Source: CAZJBP01 sp964544115 (GTDB lineage: Bacteria > Verrucomicrobiota > Kiritimatiellia > UBA8416 > JADHWI01). Taken from it: DNA of 13,685 nt. The stretch lies in the NCBI GenBank assembly GCA_964544115.1, contig CAZJBP010000103.1, forward strand, positions 1 to 13,685, given 5' to 3'. The position numbers and the translations under genes are program-made. This document shows, piece by piece, positions 7,329 to 13,685 of this stretch (position 1 is its first letter; each line of letters starts with the position of its first letter). Below the pieces are notes generated by a model. The model was not told the DNA's origin. It saw only the letters and a list, made by a program, of their open reading frames with translations, and did not search any database.

Positions 7329-8711
7329 TCACCCTGGCCGGGGATACGCTTCCCCCAGCAGGGCGGAAATCGCCTTGTGAAACGCGCGGGACTCCGCCTC
7401 CGACCGGCGACGCTCAGCACGGCTGCGCGCGCGCAGGGCCCCGAGGTCCGGATCGGCGGGTCCACCCGGCGCAAAGCGGACCATCGCCGCCCGCAGATCG
7501 CGACGCTGCGACCCCGCCCCATCGCGCTTGACCGCGTCGTAGGCGGCCCGGAACGGCATTCCGCCGGCCACCAGCTCCAGCGCCCGGTCTGTGGCGAAGA
7601 CGCCGTCCGTAAAGCCGGCCGCCAGCGCCGCCTCGTTCACGCGCAATTCCCGCATCAGCGGAGCCACCACGCCCAGGCAGTCGGCGACCGTGGCCAGCCC
7701 CTCGAGATACGGCTCCTTGGTCTCCTGCATGTCGCGGTTGTAGCCGCTCGGCAACTTGCAGGCGACGGCCGCCACCCCGGCCACGTGACCCAGGAAACGC
7801 GCGGCCTTGGCGCGCACCAGCTCCATGACATCCGGGTTGTTCTTCTGCGGCATGATGCTGCTGCCGGTGCCGAACTCACGCGGCAGGCTGAAGTAGCCGA
7901 ACTCGGGCATGGCAAACAGCACCACGTCCTCGGCCAGCCGCGAGAGGCTCAGCATGACCTGATGCAAGGCGGACAGGACCGCGCTCTCGAGCTTGCCGCG
8001 GGCATTGCCGGCGTAGACCACGTTGCGGATGTGGTCGCGAAACCCCAGCAGGCGAGCCGTGAGGGCGCGGTCGACGGGAAACGGAACCCCGTAGCCCGCG
8101 GCCGACCCCAGCGGCGAGCGGTCGCACATGTCGTACGCCGCGCGCAGCAGCCCCACGTCGTCGAGCAGGCTCTCCGCGTGCGCCGAGGCCCACACGCCGA
8201 CGCTGCTCGGCATCGCCGGCTGCAGGTGCGTGCGGCCGACCATGGGAACGCGCGCATGGCGACGGCCCAGTTCGATCAGCACATCGGCCAGATCCAGCGC
8301 CGCCACGGTGATCTCCAGCAGCCGCGTCTTGCCATAGAGCCGCAGGTCCACCGCCACCTGGTCGTTGCGGCTGCGCGCGGTGTGCACGCGGCGTCCGAGG
8401 TCGCCCAGCGCCTGCGTCAGCGTGCGCTCGACGGCGAGATGCACGTCCTGGTCCTCGGGACGGATCGCAAACTCGCCCGCGTGCGCGGCGCGGATGATCT
8501 TCACCAGCTCGCCCACGACCCGGTCGCGCTGGCGGGACGTGAACAGCGGCGGCTCGACCGGGGCCCGCGACAGCATCGTCACGTGCGCCGCCGTCCCGAT
8601 GCAGTCAACCTCGACCAGGCGCAGGTCCAGCACGGTATCTTTGCCGGCGGTGAACGCGAGCACTCGCGGGTCGATCTCGCCGACAATTGTCTTACGGCTC
8701 TTCTTTTTCAA
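7329..8711 (-). CDS. argH: Argininosuccinate lyase family protein
   Basis: A 460-residue member of the fumarase/aspartase superfamily, closest to argininosuccinate lyase, which splits argininosuccinate into arginine and fumarate in the last step of arginine synthesis. Visible motifs are HTARSRNDQV at 110-119, the catalytic GRTHLQP with His162, the signature loop GSSIMPQKNNPD at 283-294 with the catalytic Ser284/Ser285, and LPSGYNRDMQETKEP at 320-334. Departures from classic ArgH are the missing N-terminal WGGRF segment, Asn291 where the family usually has Lys (MPQKKNPD), and Tyr391 where the C-terminal FREAH segment has His. It starts with TTG, supported by GGAAGGA five bases upstream and by a TTGA overlap with the preceding gene. 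No other arginine gene is in the window, so a related lyase with a different substrate is possible. Confidence 0.82.
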   Translation of the reverse strand: MKKKSRKTIVGEIDPRVLAFTAGKDTVLDLRLVEVDCIGTAAHVTMLSRAPVEPPLFTSRQRDRVVGELVKIIRAAHAGEFAIRPEDQDVHLAVERTLTQALGDLGRRVHTARSRNDQVAVDLRLYGKTRLLEITVAALDLADVLIELGRRHARVPMVGRTHLQPAMPSSVGVWASAHAESLLDDVGLLRAAYDMCDRSPLGSAAGYGVPFPVDRALTARLLGFRDHIRNVVYAGNARGKLESAVLSALHQVMLSLSRLAEDVVLFAMPEFGYFSLPREFGTGSSIMPQKNNPDVMELVRAKAARFLGHVAGVAAVACKLPSGYNRDMQETKEPYLEGLATVADCLGVVAPLMRELRVNEAALAAGFTDGVFATDRALELVAGGMPFRAAYDAVKRDGAGSQRRDLRAAMVRFAPGGPADPDLGALRARSRAERRRSEAESRAFHKAISALLGEAYPRPG

Positions 8712-10009
8712 GGCGTTCCTTCCCCCGGGTTTTCACTCCCGGGCGGCGTCCCTATTCCGGGCAGCTCCTTCTCGGCCGCAACCGCCGCGTCCAGAAGGCG
8801 CTTCAGCTTGCGCTCGGACTTGCCGCCCCGGATCCCCGTCAGCAGCGCACAGTAGGCATCGGCCACTCGCACCATCTCGCCGCCCCGGCCCGCGGTCGCC
8901 ACGCGAAGGGCGTTGCTCTTGCGGATGCAGAACTCGGAAACCCACGCCTGCTCCCGCATGTCGATCAGCTCCGGCCAGCCGACGGTGCGATAAGGTTCCG
9001 CCGACTGCGGCATACCACAGAGGCCGGGGTAAAGCAACAGCGCCGCACGGAGCCGCCCGACTGATTCCGCCGTGCTCTGTCCCGGCCGCGACACCACGTG
9101 AGCCTCGCGCAGAACACGACGGTCCCAGGCCTCCTCGAGGCCGACCGGCGTGAACGTCCCGGCCAGCGCGGAGCCCAGGTCGGCCGCGTTCGTCGAGGCT
9201 CCCGACGCCGTCGCCAGAAGCCGGGAGAAGGCATCGCCGCGCCCCCGGCCCGCTGTGACCCAGGCGACGACGAACCCGCACCGGGCGCGATCGAGTCGCC
9301 CGGTGGGTACGGCGGAGCCGCCCGCCCCCATGCGTTCGAGGAAGACGGCCAGCGTGTCCAGCCGGCCCTGCTCCCACGCGTCGAGCACCGTCCGACCGTC
9401 TTCCGCGCGCTGGGGGGCAGACACGTTGCGGGCCACGCCGCACACGATCCATCCCGGCGGCTCCGGTGCCGCCTCGGGAGCTGCGCCGGCCGATGCGGCG
9501 CGCAGGAGCGTCGCGGACAGAAGACATCCGCACACGGCTTCGCGTGCGCGCTCGGCGGGCATCCGGACGATATCGTTGAACACCAGACGCGCCCCCGGTT
9601 CCACTGTCGAGACGGCGCCTTCCGACGCCGCCCCCCCGCCCGCCTGAGCGCGCAACTCGAGAGTCAGCGGCCGGTCGCGTTCGTAGGGACAGGGCAGCCC
9701 CGTGACTGCGCCCACCCGGGCGATCAGATCCTCAGCCCACTGGCTGACCTGCAGGTTTTCAATCGGGGTGCGGCCGATGACCACGACCCGGCCCGAAGGG
9801 CTCGTGGATACCCGGAGCCCGCCAAGGAGTTCCGGGAACGTCAGGGGTGCGGCGGCCTCGGGCGAGGCGGGGGCGCTGACGGTGTCAGCCCGTGCCGCAG
9901 TGCAGAGCGTATCCAGCAGGAGACCGGCTGCCGCAGTAAACGCGAGCACCCGGCGCGAGACCAGGCACCCGTCGGTACGGCGGCAACCCGGACCGACCGG
10001 CTCAGCCAC
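8708..10009 (-). CDS. Exported protein of unknown family
   Basis: I do not recognise this family. The chosen GTG start (10009) gives 433 residues. The first 42 form an extended signal peptide: basic RR sites, a hydrophobic core VLAFTAAAGLLLDTL and likely cleavage after CTAARA. The mature part is Ala/Gly-rich, with no further membrane helix. The order of elements recalls peptidase-MA-like (gluzincin-fold) proteins: a strand region (RVSTSPSGRVVVIGR), a helix where HExxH would stand (RAREAVCGCLLSATLLR, about 155-170), then PGWIVCGVARNV (about 185-196), which resembles the PxWLxEGLA segment. No HExxH is present, so any protease activity would be lost. A basic helical tail (SERKLKRLLDAAVAAEKEL) closes the protein. 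It overlaps the upstream gene by 8 bases (GTGGCTGA) and argH by TTGA. The start is uncertain; GTG at 9949 or CTG at 9964 are alternatives. Confidence 0.65.
   Translation of the reverse strand: MAEPVGPGCRRTDGCLVSRRVLAFTAAAGLLLDTLCTAARADTVSAPASPEAAAPLTFPELLGGLRVSTSPSGRVVVIGRTPIENLQVSQWAEDLIARVGAVTGLPCPYERDRPLTLELRAQAGGGAASEGAVSTVEPGARLVFNDIVRMPAERAREAVCGCLLSATLLRAASAGAAPEAAPEPPGWIVCGVARNVSAPQRAEDGRTVLDAWEQGRLDTLAVFLERMGAGGSAVPTGRLDRARCGFVVAWVTAGRGRGDAFSRLLATASGASTNAADLGSALAGTFTPVGLEEAWDRRVLREAHVVSRPGQSTAESVGRLRAALLLYPGLCGMPQSAEPYRTVGWPELIDMREQAWVSEFCIRKSNALRVATAGRGGEMVRVADAYCALLTGIRGGKSERKLKRLLDAAVAAEKELPGIGTPPGSENPGEGTP
8717..8723 (-). promoter_or_regulatory. Shine-Dalgarno for the TTG-started argH
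   Basis: GGAAGGA within a longer GGGGGAAGGA purine run on the minus strand, five bases before the TTG at 8711. It supports the TTG, which also overlaps the preceding stop as TTGA. The next ATG in frame would remove the conserved N-terminal region. Confidence 0.65.
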
Positions 10010-10691
10010 CGGCCGTGAGGATGAGCTTCCCCTCCTCAACGCGCATCTCCGAAACCTGCCCCAGGATTCTTTCCTCACGCCCCCCCTTCAGCAGGCCAAG
10101 GAAGGGTGCCACGGCGACGGACCTCAGGGGCCCCACCGCGCGCAGGTGTCCGATCGAGGCGCGGGCAATGCCCACCTGCCTGCCAATCGGCACGCAGACC
10201 ACCTCGTACGAGATCTTCGGCTCCAGGCGAATCGAGCCCAGCGTGATCGGCGGCATCAGCGGCTTGACCATCCGCGCGACCATCGCTCCGGGCATGCAGC
10301 GGACCGAAAGACTGCTGACGGGGGTCTTCTTGATGCGGCTGTATTGCAGGTAGCCGTTGATATCCTTCTCGCTGATCTCCAGCGATACCGCCCGCCCGGG
10401 GGCAATCGTGGTCAGCACGCCCAGCTGCCGGGTCACGCCGCTGGTGCCCGACGCCACGCCCGGCTGGCCGATCGGCGACAGGGACGGCCAGAACGCAGAG
10501 GCGATGAGCAGCACCGGGATGAGCAGCAGCAGCGAGGCGAAGTCACGCGCGTGCGCGACGAAGAAATTGACCTGCTGCTGCTCGGTCACTGTCGCGCTTG
10601 TCATGTGGGACAGGTCCAGCTTCGAGCCGCAGGACACGCAAAAGACCCGTCCCAGGGGATTGTCGTTGCCACACTTGTTGCAGGTCATCAT
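10002..10691 (-). CDS. Zinc-ribbon membrane protein of unknown function
   Basis: A 229-residue protein. Residues 1-25 form a zinc ribbon with CNKCG (C4, C7) and CVSCG (C18, C21). Residues about 52-70 form a single membrane helix (FASLLLLIPVLLIASAFW), so the ribbon should be cytoplasmic and the remaining 155 residues periplasmic. The outer part begins with a flexible Gly/Ser stretch, followed by AVSLEISEKDINGYLQ and alternating beta-strand-like segments up to the end. I do not know the domain; the EISEKDINGYL start resembles that of extracytoplasmic lipid-binding-like proteins, but this is a weak impression. The ATG at 10691 has GGAG eight bases upstream; a second ATG follows directly. The last 8 bases overlap the next gene's GTG start, so the two probably act together. 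It lies 34 bases after fmdB. Confidence 0.75.
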   Translation of the reverse strand: MMTCNKCGNDNPLGRVFCVSCGSKLDLSHMTSATVTEQQQVNFFVAHARDFASLLLLIPVLLIASAFWPSLSPIGQPGVASGTSGVTRQLGVLTTIAPGRAVSLEISEKDINGYLQYSRIKKTPVSSLSVRCMPGAMVARMVKPLMPPITLGSIRLEPKISYEVVCVPIGRQVGIARASIGHLRAVGPLRSVAVAPFLGLLKGGREERILGQVSEMRVEEGKLILTAGG

Positions 10692-10725
10692 GGGCGAATC
10701 TCCAGGCAGGGCTCCCCCGACGGGG

Positions 10726-11022
10726 TCACGCCGAAGCCGTTTCCTTCTTGGCCGGCGCACTGCCGCTCGTCGAAGGGGGCGGCGCCGATACCGCCCCGGC
10801 TGAGCCCGTATCCGACTTCTTGCCTTGCTTGTAACTGTCGCTGCGGTAGTCCGTGATATAGAACCCGCTGCCTTTGAAGATCAGTCCCGCTCCGGTCCCG
10901 ATCAGCCGTTTGACCTTGAGCTTGCGACACTTCGGACACTTGCGGATTGGTGCCTCGGTCATGCTCTGGAAATGCTCGAACACCAGCCCGCATGCACCGC
11001 ATTCGTACTCATATGTCGGCAT
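10726..11022 (-). CDS. FmdB family zinc-ribbon protein
   Basis: A 98-residue protein with the canonical FmdB/CxxC_CXXC_SSSS pattern. MPTYEYECGACG supplies C8 and C11, RKCPKCRK supplies C29 and C32, and the signature GLIFKGSGFYITDYR sits at about 47-60. The C-terminal 35 residues are low-complexity Ser/Ala/Pro/Lys, as is common in this family. FmdB proteins are named for a putative regulator of formamidase genes in Methylophilus; their molecular role in most bacteria is unknown. The ATG at 11022 has GGAGG six bases upstream. A strong promoter and two leader hairpins precede it, so this gene probably begins a transcript that continues into the zinc-ribbon membrane gene 34 bases downstream. The family call is firm; the function is not. 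Confidence 0.93.
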   Translation of the reverse strand: MPTYEYECGACGLVFEHFQSMTEAPIRKCPKCRKLKVKRLIGTGAGLIFKGSGFYITDYRSDSYKQGKKSDTGSAGAVSAPPPSTSGSAPAKKETASA

Positions 11023-11028
11023 CCTGCC

Positions 11029-11033
11029 CCTCC
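11029..11033 (-). promoter_or_regulatory. Shine-Dalgarno for the fmdB-like gene
   Basis: GGAGG (within GGAGGGG) on the minus strand, six bases before the ATG at 11022. It is one of the best ribosome sites in the window. Confidence 0.7.
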
Positions 11034-11040
11034 ATCACAC

Positions 11041-11072
11041 CGCGCAGCGCGTCCCGCGGACGACGTCCACGG
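11041..11072 (-). promoter_or_regulatory. Two tandem hairpins in the fmdB leader
   Basis: Just after the predicted transcription start lies an 8-bp stem with one G-U pair and a 3-base loop (11054-11072: CCGTGGAC, loop GTC, GTCCGCGG in transcript sense). A second small hairpin, CGCG-CTG-CGCG, follows at 11041-11051. Neither is followed by a T-run, so they are not a simple intrinsic terminator; they may protect the mRNA or control access to the ribosome site that follows. The structure is seen in the sequence; the role is inferred. Confidence 0.45.
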
Positions 11073-11083
11073 GTCAATTCGGC

Positions 11084-11113
11084 ATACTAGCCCGCGCAAT
11101 CGGGTCTTGTCAA
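11084..11113 (-). promoter_or_regulatory. Sigma70-type promoter for the fmdB operon
   Basis: On the minus strand TTGACA (11108-11113) is separated by 18 bases from TAGTAT (11084-11089). The -35 is a perfect consensus and the -10 matches TATAAT at 4 of 6 positions. The predicted start is near 11077, about 55 bases before the ATG. It begins 12 bases past the helicase stop, so the genes from fmdB onward can be transcribed separately from the helicase. Confidence 0.65.
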
Positions 11114-11125
11114 ACACTCGACCCC

Positions 11126-13522
<2,397 letters not shown>

Positions 13523-13530
13523 CGCCGCTT

Positions 13531-13559
13531 ACTATGCTGGGGTTTCCCCGCGGTATCAA
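13531..13559 (-). promoter_or_regulatory. Candidate promoter for the helicase gene
   Basis: On the minus strand TTGATA (13554-13559), a 17-base spacer and CATAGT (13531-13536). The -35 matches consensus at 5 of 6 positions and the -10 at 4 of 6. The spacer contains GGGGAAACCCC, able to form a small hairpin. The start would fall near 13524, only about two bases before the ATG at 13522, or about 20 bases before the second ATG at 13504. Confidence 0.45.
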
Positions 13560-13579
13560 ACCGATTCCCCCCGCGGCAG

Positions 13580-13621
13580 CCAGGACAATAAATGTTCCGG
13601 CCGGAACATTTATTGTCCTGG
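13580..13621. repeat. Perfect 42-bp palindrome without spacer
   Basis: Two 21-base arms are exact reverse complements meeting between 13600 and 13601, with the core TGTTCCGGCCGGAACA flanked by AT-rich TTATT/AATAA sequence. The palindrome lies about 20 bases upstream of the candidate -35 of the helicase promoter. It could be a large dimer-binding operator, a REP-like dispersed element, or the hairpin ending a gene outside the window. No T-run follows on either strand. The rest of 13523-13685 contains no gene that I can support. Confidence 0.75.
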
Positions 13622-13685
13622 GAATCCGGGGGGCGCATCTGCGGTCCATTGACCTCCATTAGGCTGCTTGGGCCTGCCAGAGGGA

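Noticed and set aside
13580..13621. The palindrome as an intrinsic terminator
   Set aside because: No T-run follows the stem on either strand and there is no loop, so a classic Rho-independent terminator is not supported, although a terminator role for an outside gene cannot be fully excluded.

Overview
This 13.7 kb window is GC-rich bacterial chromosome with tightly packed genes, all on the minus strand and so transcribed from right to left. I see no rRNA, tRNA, CRISPR array or insertion sequence. The gene types (a TolQ/ExbB protein with an N-terminal signal peptide, a TPR-rich protein, a von Willebrand A (VWA) protein, a GH43 glycosidase carrying a CBM6-like module, and small zinc-ribbon proteins) point to a Gram-negative, didermic bacterium. 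A member of the PVC group such as Kiritimatiellota, Lentisphaerota or Verrucomicrobiota is my best guess, by inference only.

Layout in the direction of transcription (right to left): (a) 13523-13685 is non-coding. It holds a perfect 42-bp spacerless palindrome and a candidate sigma70 promoter. (b) 11126-13522 encodes a MrfA/YprA-type repair helicase with a C-terminal four-cysteine motif. (c) A near-consensus promoter (TTGACA, 18 bp, TAGTAT) and a hairpin-rich leader precede an FmdB-type zinc ribbon gene (10726-11022). (d) A zinc-ribbon membrane protein (10002-10691) follows, then an exported protein of unknown family (8708-10009) and an argininosuccinate-lyase-family enzyme (7329-8711); the last three are joined by overlapping stop/start codons. 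(e) A compact four-gene block follows: exbB/tolQ (6470-7258), exbD/tolR (6054-6473), a 20-unit TPR protein with signal peptide (3703-6057) and a TonB-like VWA protein (1880-3706). All three junctions are ATGA overlaps. (f) Last come a GH43-like glycosidase (496-1830) and an HD-domain protein (6-491).

The most interesting unit is (e). The ExbB and ExbD homologues carry the residues expected of a proton-driven inner-membrane motor. In the position where TonB or TolA would normally be encoded there is instead a protein with a TonB-like membrane anchor (Ser-x3-His in the membrane segment), a long Pro/Gly/Ala-rich region, and a VWA domain with an intact metal-binding site. A periplasmic TPR scaffold is encoded between motor and VWA protein. 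This reads as an energy-transduction machine whose moving end is a VWA adhesion or assembly domain. The architecture and coupling are seen in the sequence; the function is inferred.

Starts were chosen from overlaps, Shine-Dalgarno (SD) sequences and protein features. Several genes appear to use TTG or GTG. No gap between genes exceeds 300 bases.
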